Origin: Halococcus morrhuae DSM 1307
GTDB taxonomy: Archaea > Halobacteriota > Halobacteria > Halobacteriales > Halococcaceae
Direction of reading: 5' to 3'
DNA: 64,000 nucleotides
Assembly (NCBI RefSeq): GCF_000336695.1
Contig: NZ_AOMC01000054.1
Coordinates: 1 to 64,000 of the forward strand
Shown: in pieces, positions 9,363-18,359 of the stretch
How positions within the stretch are numbered: position 1 is the stretch's first letter
Layout of the letters: each line of letters opens with the position of its first letter
Position numbers and translations under genes: made by a program
Notes under the pieces: model-generated
What the model was told of the DNA's origin: nothing
Database searches by the model: none
The model's input: the letters and a program-made list of their open reading frames with translations, nothing else

Positions 9363-10724
9363 ATGCAGCGCTCGCGTGGGGAGTTCGGTTTCGAGTGCGT
9401 TCCCGCGACCGATCAGTCGTTCGAGAACGCCCTCCGAAAGGCACGGGACGGCGAACGGCTCGCGGTCGCCGACGGCATCGAACTCATCACGACCGGCACC
9501 GACGACGAGGGAATCGATCCCGAGCGAAAGGAGCGGGTGCTCGAAATCGCCGACCGGCGTCGTGCGGAAGCGGTCGGCGAGCAGGTCACGTTCGTCGCGA
9601 ACCTCAACAACAACGTCACGACAGCCTGTAACACCGGCTGTCTGTTCTGCAACTTCAAGGACAGTTCCCAACAGTTCCGATCGGATGCCGACGAGAGCCA
9701 CGGCGGGTTCACCAAGACACCGGCCGAATCCCGGGAGATCGTCGAGCAGGCCGCCGAACGCGGCATCTACGAGGTCACGTCGGTCTCGGGGCTCCATCCC
9801 GCCTTCGCGCTCGACGACGAACATCACGAAATCCTGGCGAGCCACGACGACGCCGCGAAGACGGTGAACTACCGCCCGCCGACGGCCTACGACACCGATC
9901 CCGGCACCTATCTGGAGCAGATGGACGCGATGAGTACCTGTGGGGTGCATCTCCACTCGATGACGCCCGAGGAGGCCTACCACGCCCGCCGCGGCACCGA
10001 CTGGAGCTACGAGGAGGTGTACGGCCGACTCCAGAAAGCGGGCCTGGATTCGGTGCCCGGAACCGCGGCCGAGATCCTCGTCGACGAGGTGCGCGACGTC
10101 ATCTGTCCGGGCAAGATCGACACCGACGGCTGGCTGCAGGCGATGGAAGCGGCCGCGACGGTGGGTCTCGACATGACCGCGACGATCATGTACGGCCACG
10201 TCGAGAACGCGGCCCATCGGGTCAAACACCTCCAGCGCGTGCGCGAACTCCAGGACGAGACGGGTGCGATCACGGAGTTCGTTCCCCTCTCCTTTATCCA
10301 TCCGAACACGCCGCTCGCCGAGCGCGGCATCGTCGAATCGGGCGCGAGCGACGACGAGGACGAGTTGATGATCGCCGTCTCGCGGCTGTTCCTCGACAAC
10401 GTCGACAACATCCAGTCGAGCTGGGTGAAATACGGCGACCAGCAGGGGCTCAAGATGCTCTCGTGTGGCGCGAACGATTTCATGGGGACCATCCTCTCCG
10501 AGGAGATCACCAAGCGCGCGGGCGGCGAGTTCGGCGAGTACCGGAGCTTCGACGAATACGTCGAGATGATTTCGGCGATCGGGCGGACGCCCGCAGAGCG
10601 CTCGACGGACTACCGACAGGTGCGGGAGATCGACATCGATGCTCCCGACGGACCACGACTCGGACCACAGGCCGATGGGACGCCGCTGTTCGACGGGGCG
10701 AGCCACGCACCCGCCGACGATTGA
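9363..10724 (+). CDS. cofH: FO synthase subunit 2 (CofH)
   Basis: A 453-residue radical SAM enzyme. The cluster cysteines are C89, C93 and C96 in CNTGCLFC. With CofG it builds the deazaflavin FO (7,8-didemethyl-8-hydroxy-5-deazariboflavin) of coenzyme F420; CofH joins a tyrosine-derived fragment to the ribityl uracil. Other recognisable parts are the NNNVTTACN lead-in, the TSVSGLHP strand and a C-terminal region (SSWVKYGDQQGLKMLSCGANDFMG broken into family motifs). A TATA at 9333 suggests its own promoter. cofG and cofC lie just downstream on the opposite strand. Confidence 0.93.
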   Translation: MQRSRGEFGFECVPATDQSFENALRKARDGERLAVADGIELITTGTDDEGIDPERKERVLEIADRRRAEAVGEQVTFVANLNNNVTTACNTGCLFCNFKDSSQQFRSDADESHGGFTKTPAESREIVEQAAERGIYEVTSVSGLHPAFALDDEHHEILASHDDAAKTVNYRPPTAYDTDPGTYLEQMDAMSTCGVHLHSMTPEEAYHARRGTDWSYEEVYGRLQKAGLDSVPGTAAEILVDEVRDVICPGKIDTDGWLQAMEAAATVGLDMTATIMYGHVENAAHRVKHLQRVRELQDETGAITEFVPLSFIHPNTPLAERGIVESGASDDEDELMIAVSRLFLDNVDNIQSSWVKYGDQQGLKMLSCGANDFMGTILSEEITKRAGGEFGEYRSFDEYVEMISAIGRTPAERSTDYRQVREIDIDAPDGPRLGPQADGTPLFDGASHAPADD

Positions 10725-10789
10725 TTCGACTGCCACCGAACAGTCATTGGCCCGAAACCTTGATTGCGTGAGCGGGAGACCTTCACACA

Positions 10790-11539
10790 ATGGCCGACTC
10801 CGCTCGTGCTGCGGTCAGTAACCGGTTGCGGCCCCGATCCATCCTTGTCTGGTTCGCCCTTACCGTGTTCCTGTTCTGGTTTTACGATCAATCTGCAGTG
10901 CAACTCGGCATGGCCATTGCGACCAGTACGATTCTCGGTCTTTCCCAAGTCTTCACCGAGGTATGGGACCTCCGTTCGGAAGTCCGAACGCTCGGTCTGG
11001 CGCTCGTGACGCTTCTCGGCGCTCTCTCGCTGTTCGTGTTCGGCGGCAGTACCAGCGACTCGGGCGCGGCCGTCGCGTTCGTGCTGATCGGCGGCTGGTT
11101 GGCGCTCGATGCCGGCCAGACACTCCGCCACGAGGGCTGGAAGGACACCGATGACCACGACGATCGCGACGGGTACGATGTCTATCGGGAGTACGTCGTC
11201 AGACAGGTCGACACCGAACTCCGCGAGCGAGCGCTGACGCGGCGCGAACTCGGGACCGAACTCGATGTCGACGAGGCGGCCATCGACCACGCGCTCGACG
11301 TGCTCGCCGAGCGCGGATTGCTCTCGCGCACCGGGAGCGAACTCCGTGTTTCCTCACCACCACAGCCAGGTACGCTCGCACGCGTTCGTTCGGGAATCGT
11401 CGCCCCACTCGCTCGCCTCGCTCGCCCGCTCACCATCGAACTCGACGACGGGAACGCTGAGGATGAGGGTGCTCACTCTCGACCGGCTGCAAAGCCTGTC
11501 GGTGAGGGCGGGCGTGAGCGCGAACGCGAATCCGCCTGA
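10790..11539 (+). CDS. Membrane-anchored winged-helix protein, uncharacterised
   Basis: A 249-residue protein with three to four hydrophobic segments in the first 110 residues (about 19-36, 41-57, 68-86, 92-108), then a charged linker. A helix-turn-helix of winged type follows (RRELGTELDVDEAAIDHAL, then ERGLLSRTGSELRV). A low-complexity charged tail closes it. This suggests a membrane-tethered transcriptional regulator or a sensor, but no ligand is apparent. It sits between cofH and the convergent cofG. I do not recognise a named family. Confidence 0.7.
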   Translation: MADSARAAVSNRLRPRSILVWFALTVFLFWFYDQSAVQLGMAIATSTILGLSQVFTEVWDLRSEVRTLGLALVTLLGALSLFVFGGSTSDSGAAVAFVLIGGWLALDAGQTLRHEGWKDTDDHDDRDGYDVYREYVVRQVDTELRERALTRRELGTELDVDEAAIDHALDVLAERGLLSRTGSELRVSSPPQPGTLARVRSGIVAPLARLARPLTIELDDGNAEDEGAHSRPAAKPVGEGGRERERESA

Positions 11540-11564
11540 GTCGTCGGTATGCGGCGATGGTCAA

Positions 11565-12641
11565 CTAAGACCAACCGAGCACCGTCCGATATCGCTCGCT
11601 GGCCTCGTCCTCGCGGTCGATGGCGCGCTCGATCTGCGGTGCGAGCCAGCCATCGTCGACGTAGCGCGCGTGGGTCGGCAGGCGCTCGTTCAGCGGAACA
11701 CCTGCCTCGTCGGCGATCGACTCCAGTTCGCGCAGGCCGGGCCACGCGTAGTCGGGGTTGATGTGGTCGTCGGTGATCGGCGACACCCCACCGAGATCGT
11801 CGACGCCACAGTCGATGACCTCGCGGACGGGCGCGAGGTTCGGCGGGACCTGCACCGAGACCTCCTCGGGCAGCGCGTAGCGGGCCATCGCCACCGTGCG
11901 GCGCAGCGTCTCGATGGTGGGTGTGGGACCGCTCCAGCGCTCGTTTTCGGCCACCGGCTGGACGATGACCTCCTGAACATGACTGTGCTCCTCGTGGAGC
12001 GCGCGGATGGCGAGCAGCGATTCGGCGCGATCGTCCCAGTCCTCGCCGATGCCGACCAGGATCCCCGTCGTGAACGGGATCCCGGCCTCGCCGGCTGCAC
12101 GGATCGTTGCGAGGCGCTGTTCGGGCGTCTTCTTCCGCGATCCCGAATGGGCGTCGACGTCGGCGGTGGTTTCGAGCATGACGCCCATCGAGGCGTTCAC
12201 GTCGGCGAGATCGCCCATCTGCTCGCGAGTGAGATCGCCGGGATTGCTGTGGGGGAGCAGCCCCACCTCCAGGGCGAGCTCGCACATCGCGTGGAGATAG
12301 TCGTGGATCGAGTCGTAGCCCCACTCGTCGAGCTGGTCGTGGATGGCCGTGTAGCGCGCGTCAGGTGTATCGCCGAAGGTAAACAGGGCCTCCGTACAGC
12401 CGGCGTCCGCGCCGGTTTCGAGCACGTCGCGGACGTCCTCACGGCTCAGCAGCGAGGCTTCGCCGGGCGGGTCGAAGTAGGTGCAGTAGGTACAGGTGTA
12501 CCGGCAGGCCGTCGTCAGCGGGACGAACACGTTGCGCGCGAACGTCAGCGCCGACGCGGGCTCGACGTCGTCGGGACCCACGGAACGGAGACGGTCGCGC
12601 TCGCCCCGGGTGACGTCGAGGGCGGCGTCGATACCGGACAT
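11565..12641 (-). CDS. cofG: FO synthase subunit 1 (CofG)
   Basis: A 358-residue radical SAM enzyme with C46, C50 and C53 (CRYTCTYC), the partner of CofH in making FO for F420. Family features include PLTTACRY, the TYFDPPGEASLLS segment and GGVSPITDDHINP near the C-terminus. The ATG at 12639-12641 starts MSGIDAALDVTRGE; a long upstream in-frame extension covers the cofC gap and is rejected. It converges with the winged-helix gene and is followed upstream by cofC on the same strand. Confidence 0.94.
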   Translation of the reverse strand: MSGIDAALDVTRGERDRLRSVGPDDVEPASALTFARNVFVPLTTACRYTCTYCTYFDPPGEASLLSREDVRDVLETGADAGCTEALFTFGDTPDARYTAIHDQLDEWGYDSIHDYLHAMCELALEVGLLPHSNPGDLTREQMGDLADVNASMGVMLETTADVDAHSGSRKKTPEQRLATIRAAGEAGIPFTTGILVGIGEDWDDRAESLLAIRALHEEHSHVQEVIVQPVAENERWSGPTPTIETLRRTVAMARYALPEEVSVQVPPNLAPVREVIDCGVDDLGGVSPITDDHINPDYAWPGLRELESIADEAGVPLNERLPTHARYVDDGWLAPQIERAIDREDEASERYRTVLGWS

Positions 12642-12792
12642 GGACGCCTCTCGTGGCGGGTAGGCAAAAGACTGTCCGGAAGCCGGTGTCGGGAGGGGAC
12701 GGGACGACACCGACCAGTTGCGCGCGAACCGGCTCGCGCGGTCGAAACTTGGCGATCGTCCGACAAAACGGTTGTCCCAACTCCGACCCGAT

Positions 12793-13410
12793 TCAGCCGT
12801 TTCCGGTCCGCTCGACGCCGACGCGCCCGTCGGAACGAACGAGTCGCACGCCCACGCGGTCGAGCCACGCGCGCGCCGCACCCTCTCCGTGGACGAGCAC
12901 TTCGGCGAGATCGGCTCGCTCGTCGATGTCGGTGCCGAGCCGGAACGAGTCAACGATACCGACGCTCGCGCCGACGCGACGGGCACCCTCGCGGTGATCG
13001 AGATAGGAGGTGCCGTGGTAGTCGACGCGGAAGTCGGGATGGCGGGCGACGAGCGCGTTCGTCCCGCCGCCGCGACCGGGCGCGAGCACCACGTCCTCGG
13101 GAGCGTCGAACAGCCACGCGAGCGCAGCGGGCGTCGCGAGCGGGAGGTCAGCCATCACGATCGCGACCGGCGAGTCGGTTTCGAGAATCGCGTTCACGGC
13201 CGTGGTCAGCGGGCGCTCGTCGACGATCGTCGGCACGTCGCGTTCGATCGGTGCGGTCGTGAGCAGTTCAGGCTCGTGACCGCTCTCACGAATGGCGGCG
13301 AGAACGTTGTCGAGCATCGCGCGCGAGAACTCCCGGCGCTCGGCGGGGGTAAAAAAGTCATCGAGGCGGGTTTTCGGCTGCTCGGCGGCGAACGGGACGA
13401 CGACGCGCAT
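12793..13410 (-). CDS. cofC: 2-phospho-L-lactate guanylyltransferase (CofC)
   Basis: A 205-residue nucleotidyltransferase activating a three-carbon acid phosphate (2-phospho-L-lactate, or phosphoenolpyruvate in some lineages) for F420 side-chain synthesis. It opens MRVVVPFAAEQPKTRLDDFF, with a basic residue in the nucleotide-binding lead. The metal-binding MADLPLATP and the GRGGGTNALV loop are typical. It lies upstream of cofG on the same strand with a 151-base gap. CofD and CofE are not in this window. Confidence 0.93.
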   Translation of the reverse strand: MRVVVPFAAEQPKTRLDDFFTPAERREFSRAMLDNVLAAIRESGHEPELLTTAPIERDVPTIVDERPLTTAVNAILETDSPVAIVMADLPLATPAALAWLFDAPEDVVLAPGRGGGTNALVARHPDFRVDYHGTSYLDHREGARRVGASVGIVDSFRLGTDIDERADLAEVLVHGEGAARAWLDRVGVRLVRSDGRVGVERTGNG

Positions 13411-13472
13411 ACGGGAACTACGGGTCGAGGGTCATATCCCCGGTGGTCGTGGACTGCTGCGATCGTTGATTC

Positions 13473-14354
13473 CTACTCGATGCCGAGATACGCCGCGAGC
13501 GTCGTCAGCTCCGACTCGCCGTGCCCGAACGCCCCGATGTCGTTCTCGTCGACGACGTTGTCCATTTCGAGCGAGCGCGCCTGGTCCGGGCCGAACGGGA
13601 TCATCGGCACGGGGCCGATCGCGCTCATGCCGAGTTTCGTCAGTCCCATCGGCACGGGCAGCACGGAGACGGGCTTGCCCTCGGCGCGATAGGCGAGTTT
13701 GGCCACGTCGGCGAGCGTCAGGACGGCAGGACCGCCGAGTTCGTACGTCTCGCCGACGTGTTCGTCGTCGAGCCCGTCGGCGAGCATCGGGGCGAGATCG
13801 CCGATCCAGATCGGTTGAAAGCGCGTGCGCCCGCCACGGGGGAGGGGTGCGAGATACGGCGGCGTGACTTTCTTCGTGAACGAGACGAACTCGCCGCCAT
13901 CGCCGAAGACGACGGACGGGCGGAAGATCGTCCAGTCGAGGGCCGAATCTTTGACGACTCCCTCGGCACGGCCCTTCGTGCGAATGTACGCCGTCTCGCC
14001 GTCGGGGTCCGCGCCGAGCGCGCTCATCTGGACGAACCGTTTCACATCGTGCTCCTCGGCGGCCCGCACGGCGTTCTCGGTACCATGGAGGTGGACCTCG
14101 CGGTGACTCGTCCCGCTCGGCGGTTGGAAGAGCGGTGAGAGCGCGACGAGGTTCACCACGGCGTCCTGGCCCGCGAACTGCTCGACCATGGAGTCGTAGG
14201 CCGTCACGTCGCCGACGACAGTCGAAACGTTCTCCTCGAACACCGTCGGGTCGGGATCGCGCGAGAGCGCCGTCACGTCGTGGCCGCGTTCCGCCAGTTC
14301 GTCACAGAGGGAGCGTCCGACGAAGCCGTCGCCGCCGGTCACGAGTACGTCCAT
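13473..14354 (-). CDS. NAD(P)-binding epimerase-like protein, complex I NDUFA9 / NmrA type
   Basis: A 293-residue atypical short-chain dehydrogenase. It has the Rossmann motif TGGDGFVG at residues 6-13, a DVTAYDSMVEQFAGQDAVVNL strand-helix, and the catalytic-like YIRTKGRAE lysine in the position of YxxxK. The FRPSVVFGDGGEFV stretch is typical of the NDUFA9 subgroup. Haloarchaea carry several paralogues of unknown substrate. It lies upstream of cofC on the same strand, 62 bases away. It is probably cytoplasmic; no membrane segment is evident. Confidence 0.8.
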   Translation of the reverse strand: MDVLVTGGDGFVGRSLCDELAERGHDVTALSRDPDPTVFEENVSTVVGDVTAYDSMVEQFAGQDAVVNLVALSPLFQPPSGTSHREVHLHGTENAVRAAEEHDVKRFVQMSALGADPDGETAYIRTKGRAEGVVKDSALDWTIFRPSVVFGDGGEFVSFTKKVTPPYLAPLPRGGRTRFQPIWIGDLAPMLADGLDDEHVGETYELGGPAVLTLADVAKLAYRAEGKPVSVLPVPMGLTKLGMSAIGPVPMIPFGPDQARSLEMDNVVDENDIGAFGHGESELTTLAAYLGIE

Positions 14355-14434
14355 ACCCGAATGACTCGGCGAGTTGACCTAAAACTACCGTCACCGGAAG
14401 ACGAGACTTACCCGTCGGCGGGCGAACGACAACC

Positions 14435-15013
14435 ATGCTCGTCACGATCGAGGGGATCGACGGCAGCGGCAAGACGACCGTCTGGGAGGCGCTTCGGGAG
14501 TCCTACGACGGCGTGTTCACGCGCGAGCCGACCGACTCCTGGTACGGCGAGACGGTCGCGCGCTCGATCGACGATCCCGACGCCGACTCGCTCGCCGAAC
14601 TCTTTCTGTACACCGCCGACCACGCCGCCCACCTTTCCAACACTGTGCGCCCCGCGCTCGCCGACGGCGAACTGGTCGTCTCGGATCGGTATTCCGATTC
14701 GCGCTACGCCTACCAGGGCGCGGCGCTCGAAGGGGAGGTAAAGCGGCCGATGGAGTACATCCGCGGGGTGCACCAACCCTGGACGCGCCTACCGGATGCG
14801 ACGATCTATCTCGACATCGACCCGGAGACCGGTGCGGCACGCAGCGGCGCGACGAACAAGTTCGAGCAGGCGGGCTATCTCGCGGCCGTCCGGTCGAACT
14901 ACGAGACGCTCATCGAATACGAACCCGAGCGGTTCGTCAGGATCGATGCGAGCCAGCCGCCCGAGGACGTCCTCGATGCAGCTGAGACGGCGCTCGATCG
15001 ACTGCTCGACTAA
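14435..15013 (+). CDS. tmk: Thymidylate kinase
   Basis: A 192-residue dTMP kinase. The P-loop GIDGSGKTT is at residues 7-15, the DR motif is in [16 protein letters not shown], and the DLDP-like [12 protein letters not shown] follows. The lid region is short. It phosphorylates dTMP to dTDP. The 3' end overlaps by 4 bases the end of the convergent membrane-protein gene, so the two transcripts must overlap. Confidence 0.95.
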   Translation: MLVTIEGIDGSGKTTVWEALRESYDGVFTREPTDSWYGETVARSIDDPDADSLAELFLYTADHAAHLSNTVRPALADGELVVSDRYSDSRYAYQGAALEGEVKRPMEYIRGVHQPWTRLPDATIYLDIDPETGAARSGATNKFEQAGYLAAVRSNYETLIEYEPERFVRIDASQPPEDVLDAAETALDRLLD

Positions 15014-15336
15014 GACCGTTCGAGGCGCTCGGGTAGCTCAACCTCGGCGGGCGTGGGCATCCAGAAATAATCGAAGGCGACCCCGAGCGCGAACGGCAGC
15101 GCGACCGCGACGCCGACGACGGTGAGCGAACTGCCGAGATCGGGGCCGAGCCCGAGCGGACCGGTCAGTCCGAGCGTGACGAGTAGTTGGATGGCGGGAA
15201 CGAGGACGACGACGTAGATAGCGGTGCCCCAGCGGGTGGTGAGCTGCACGCGCAGAAATCGTGTGGCGAGCGCGGCGACGGCGGTGTTGACGCCGACGAC
15301 GACGAGCAAGCCGACGATGTCGGCGACCGAGACCAT
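15010..15336 (-). CDS. Small integral membrane protein (108 residues)
   Basis: The ATG at 15334-15336 gives [17 protein letters not shown]. Three hydrophobic segments (about 5-25, 38-57, 68-90) and a short acidic C-terminus are visible. It looks like one of the many small haloarchaeal membrane families without known function. It converges with tmk (shared last 4 bases) and is divergent from the TrkA gene at 15462. Confidence 0.75.
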   Translation of the reverse strand: MVSVADIVGLLVVVGVNTAVAALATRFLRVQLTTRWGTAIYVVVLVPAIQLLVTLGLTGPLGLGPDLGSSLTVVGVAVALPFALGVAFDYFWMPTPAEVELPERLERS

Positions 15337-15461
15337 ACCCACACTACCGCCCGGACGACCTTTGGGGTGTCGAAAGCACGCGGGACGACGATCGGTGTAT
15401 CGAGTGGATCGACCCGGCAAACCGTGCGTACTGTTATTATCGACCATGGTGTAGTGGGGGT

Positions 15462-16130
15462 ATGCGATTCGTCATCATCGGGGCCGGGCGGGTCGGGCTC
15501 AGGACCGCGCGGGTGCTCGCCGAGGAGGGTCACGAAGCGACCGTCGTCGACAACGACTCCGAACGACTGGAGCGTCTCTGGGGCGAACGCCTGGAGATCG
15601 TCGACGTGCTCGACGGCGACGGGAGTCGCGAGGAGGACCTCGTGGAGGCCGGCATCGCCGACGCGGACGCGATCGGCGCGCTCACGGGCGATCTGACGAC
15701 GAACTTCGTCGCCTGCATGATCGCCGACGCGTACGACTGTCGTACCGTGATGCGCGCCGACGACGACTACTACCAGGAGATCTACCGGAAGTACGCCAGC
15801 GAGGTCGACGAGGTGGTCTATCCCGAACGGCTCGGTGCGATCGGCGCGAAGAACGCCCTCGTCGGCGGCTCGACCCGCGCCATTGCCGACATCGCCCAGC
15901 ATCTCCAGCTCGTCGAGTTCACCGTCACCGAATCCTCGCCGATGCGCGGCTACAGTCTGAGCGAGCTCGAACTCCCCGGCGGGGCCGAGCTCCTCGCCTT
16001 CGGCAAGGAGGGCGAGGCGGTCGACCTGCCCCACGCCGATGACTCGCTCGAACGCGGCGATCGGGTGGTCGCGCTCGCGGATTTCGACGTCCTCGGCGAT
16101 GTGCGCCACCTCGTCGTCGGCGCAGTCTAA
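15462..16130 (+). CDS. trkA: TrkA-family K+ channel/transport regulatory protein
   Basis: A 222-residue protein with an N-terminal RCK/Rossmann domain (GAGRVG at 7-12, with Asp at the end of the second strand binding the ribose) and a C-terminal RCK_C domain (about 140-222). TrkA proteins bind NAD(H) or nucleotides at the cytoplasmic face of K+ uptake channels and gate them. No TrkH pore gene is next to it here. A TATA-like TGTTATTAT lies about 25 bases upstream. Its last 4 bases overlap the end of the convergent DUF5813-like gene. Confidence 0.88.
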   Translation: MRFVIIGAGRVGLRTARVLAEEGHEATVVDNDSERLERLWGERLEIVDVLDGDGSREEDLVEAGIADADAIGALTGDLTTNFVACMIADAYDCRTVMRADDDYYQEIYRKYASEVDEVVYPERLGAIGAKNALVGGSTRAIADIAQHLQLVEFTVTESSPMRGYSLSELELPGGAELLAFGKEGEAVDLPHADDSLERGDRVVALADFDVLGDVRHLVVGAV

Positions 16131-16606
16131 AGCGGCATCGGGCCACGCTCGCCCTCACCGTCACCCTCCGTCCGAGCGTGTGCGATGAGATCGGCGACGG
16201 GCGAGCGATACGAGTATCCGGGAACGACACCCTCGACGTACGTCCCTTCTGCGTACTCGACGAGCGCTTTCGCCGCTTCGGCCGCTCGTGTTCCGTCGTC
16301 CTGTGCGAGCAGCCACTCGACGTGTACCTCCCCGTTTCGGCGCTCGACGGTCGGTTCGGGAACGTCGATGTCCGCGCGCGTCGCACTGCCGGCGTCCTCC
16401 AGTCGGAGCGAGAGCGTTTCGAACCAGCCGTCCTCCAGGACGTCTTCGATCGATTCCTCGGCGGCGGCGTCGAGCGTCGGCATCGTCACCGAGACTCGGA
16501 ACTCGTCGTCGACGCCGACGCGGCCGTTGAACACGGTCGTCGTGAGCACGTACTCGTCGCCGTCGGCGTCGTAGGCGTCGTGGGTTGCGAACCCGTCGTC
16601 GGTCAT
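16127..16606 (-). CDS. DUF5813-like haloarchaeal protein
   Basis: A 159-residue acidic soluble protein beginning MTDDGFATHDAYDADGDEY. I recall this N-terminus as the haloarchaeal DUF5813 family, which has no known function. It has no cysteines, signal peptide or membrane segment. The C-terminal third (YAEGTYVEGVVPGYSYR) looks well conserved. It is convergent with the trkA-type gene. The family name is from memory. Confidence 0.75.
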   Translation of the reverse strand: MTDDGFATHDAYDADGDEYVLTTTVFNGRVGVDDEFRVSVTMPTLDAAAEESIEDVLEDGWFETLSLRLEDAGSATRADIDVPEPTVERRNGEVHVEWLLAQDDGTRAAEAAKALVEYAEGTYVEGVVPGYSYRSPVADLIAHARTEGDGEGERGPMPL

Positions 16607-16642
16607 AGTTGCGTTCGGGCGCTCGCAGGCAAAAGCGCGTCG

Positions 16643-17038
16643 TCAGCGCTCGTCGAGTATCGAGAGGATGGCGCTCGCGACGGCCTCGAAATCGCTCATC
16701 GTCAGGCCGTCGGTGGTGACGAACACGCCGTCGCGATCGGTCGTGATGCGCAGGAGGTAGCCGTTCTCGAACACCCTGATGGTGTGGCGGTAGCCGCCGA
16801 GTTCCGAGCTTCGATAGGCGTTGCGCGTGTTCTTGAAATCGTGCCACTCGTGGCCGATGAAGCTCATCACGTCGGCGTCGCGTTCGAGGTCGCCGCGGAG
16901 GTAGAGCTGGTCGTAATCGGCGCGGGTGAAGTAGGTCACCGAGCGGAGCCGGTCGCCGGTCGCGGTCCGGGCGGCCGTCACGAGCTGGTCGGCGACGTCG
17001 CCGGCGAGCAGATCCGAATCCATCACGCGACTGATCAT
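16643..17038 (-). CDS. Uncharacterised haloarchaeal protein (131 residues)
   Basis: A soluble acidic protein beginning MISRVMDSDLLAGDVADQLV; a second in-frame ATG at residue 6 is an alternative start. The middle has aromatic-rich strands (SVTYFTRADYDQLYLRGD, then GYRHTIRVFENGYLLRI) suggesting a small alpha/beta fold like the roadblock- or DUF7522-type families. No motif allows a function call. It lies immediately upstream of the tRNA-Leu gene. Confidence 0.7.
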   Translation of the reverse strand: MISRVMDSDLLAGDVADQLVTAARTATGDRLRSVTYFTRADYDQLYLRGDLERDADVMSFIGHEWHDFKNTRNAYRSSELGGYRHTIRVFENGYLLRITTDRDGVFVTTDGLTMSDFEAVASAILSILDER

Positions 17039-17099
17039 GCGGAACCATGATAAATCCGTCGCCGGTGCGGTCGGCAGTTTGGAGAAGTCGAGAAGAGAG

Positions 17100-17184
17100 T
17101 GCGAGGGATGCGATTTGAACGCATGAACTCCTGAGAGAGCGGGTCTTAAGCCCGCCGCCTTTGGCCAGACTCGGCCACCCTCGC
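17100..17184 (-). tRNA. tRNA-Leu (UAA)
   Basis: On the minus strand a 7-bp acceptor stem GCGAGGG/CCCTCGC closes an 85-base gene with a long class II variable arm. The anticodon stem GCGGG/CCCGC encloses loop CTTAAGA, so the anticodon is TAA (leucine, UUA codons). The T-loop GTTCAAATC is canonical. Position 73 is A, as required for leucine, and CCA is not encoded. No intron is seen. Confidence 0.95.
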
Positions 17185-17224
17185 GTAGTTCAGCGTTCGC
17201 CCGCGCGCGAAAACCCGTTTCGAT

Positions 17225-17560
17225 TCACCAGTCGACCGAGAGCGTGCCGTCGCCGTCGGGATCGGGGGCGATCTCCTCGTCGGTCCGACGGTCGACGACG
17301 TGGATCACGCCGCGATCCTTCTTCGCCGGGCAGACCTCGGCCGCCCGGACGTTGTCGTCGAGCTCCTCTTCGGTGATGAAATACGATGCCGGCTGGGCGA
17401 TCCCCGAGGTGATGTTCATCGACCAGTTGTCGGAGACTTCTGCACACTTGCCCGCCGCGATGCACTTGTTCGCCTCGAAGACGATCTTGTAGGGCTTTTC
17501 GGCAACGGGCGGGGCGTCGCGCTCGCCGATAGTGCTCGGGTCGACGGGGTCATCCGACAT
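17225..17560 (-). CDS. Ferredoxin, single cluster, probably [3Fe-4S]
   Basis: A 111-residue protein starting MSDDPVDPSTIGE. The cluster region is CIAAGKC (C33, C39) plus C77 in AAEVCP, so only three ligands are present: the usual second cysteine of CxxCxxC is alanine. Three-ligand ferredoxins of this type normally carry [3Fe-4S] and often serve cytochrome P450s or other oxidoreductases, although a fourth ligand from elsewhere cannot be excluded. The acidic N- and C-terminal extensions fit a haloarchaeal electron carrier. It sits between tRNA-Leu and a toxin-antitoxin pair with no obvious redox partner alongside. Confidence 0.85.
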   Translation of the reverse strand: MSDDPVDPSTIGERDAPPVAEKPYKIVFEANKCIAAGKCAEVSDNWSMNITSGIAQPASYFITEEELDDNVRAAEVCPAKKDRGVIHVVDRRTDEEIAPDPDGDGTLSVDW

Positions 17561-17629
17561 ACATTTCATCTCGAACCTCACGGCCCTTTCGCTTGTCGTT
17601 CGACCGCCGGTCACGGTTGCTCGCTCGGA

Positions 17630-18070
17630 TCAGGCCGATCTCTCCCGGATTCGCTCGATTCGAATCGAGATCGGGAGCTCGTCGAAATCGTCGTCCGCAC
17701 CCACGACGAGCGTCGCGTCGGTTGCATCGGCGAGCGCCACTGCGAACGCATCTCCGAGTGAGATGCCACCGCCCGCTTTCACTCGTGCCGCCGTTTCCCA
17801 TGTGTCGGTCGTCGATTCGAGTCGGCAGCCGCCGTCAACGATGTCTTTGAGTTGTGTTTGCCCGATGTCGAGATCGGCATCGGTCGGCCGGTCATCGGCT
17901 TCGAGCCACGCGATCTTGTAGCTGATTTCCGTCGCGGTGACCTCGCTCAACAGGCCGGTGGCATCGCCGTCGTAGATCGCTGTCAGCAGCGATTCGACGC
18001 GGTCAGCGCCGGGCTCGTCGTAGCAGTACGCTATCAGTGGCTCGGCATCGAACACGTAGGTCTCACTCAT
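17630..18070 (-). CDS. vapC: PIN-domain ribonuclease toxin (VapC-like)
   Basis: A 146-residue PIN protein. The acidic residues expected for a metal-dependent ribonuclease are D8 in VFDAEP, E44-type in TATEIS, D in ISLGDAFAVALA and D in VVGADDDFDEL. It lies downstream of an AbrB-like gene, overlapping it by 8 bases, the classical antitoxin-toxin order. The ATG at 18068-18070 is chosen because a longer frame extends through the antitoxin. RNA targets cannot be predicted. Confidence 0.88.
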   Translation of the reverse strand: MSETYVFDAEPLIAYCYDEPGADRVESLLTAIYDGDATGLLSEVTATEISYKIAWLEADDRPTDADLDIGQTQLKDIVDGGCRLESTTDTWETAARVKAGGGISLGDAFAVALADATDATLVVGADDDFDELPISIRIERIRERSA

Positions 18071-18356
18071 CGCCGTCGGCGGTCGCCGCCCTGCGTGGAC
18101 GTTCCTCCGTGCGTTCGGTGTCGCGGAACTCGCGGAGTTTCGCCAGCACCTCGCCACGTTCGTACTCGTCGCCGGCGAGTCGGCCCCGGAGTTCCGACGG
18201 GCGCGGAACGGGTTCGACCACGATTTCACCATTGTCGCTTTCGCGAAAGCGCACCCGTCCCGGCGTCTCGATGCCGAATTTCTCCCGGAGTTCCTTCGGG
18301 ATCGTCGCCTGTCCCTTCGCCGAGACCCGGACGACATCGTGTGTATTACTGCTCAT
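18063..18356 (-). CDS. vapB: AbrB/SpoVT-type antitoxin (VapB-like)
   Basis: A 97-residue protein whose N-terminal half is a swapped-hairpin AbrB DNA-binding domain (VVRVSAKGQATIPKELREKFGIE), a hallmark of VapB/MazE antitoxins. The C-terminal half is charged and probably wraps the VapC toxin. It should repress its own promoter; an inverted repeat lies directly upstream of the start (18360-18378). It overlaps the toxin gene by 8 bases. Confidence 0.88.
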   Translation of the reverse strand: MSSNTHDVVRVSAKGQATIPKELREKFGIETPGRVRFRESDNGEIVVEPVPRPSELRGRLAGDEYERGEVLAKLREFRDTERTEERPRRAATADGDE

Positions 18357-18359
18357 ACG

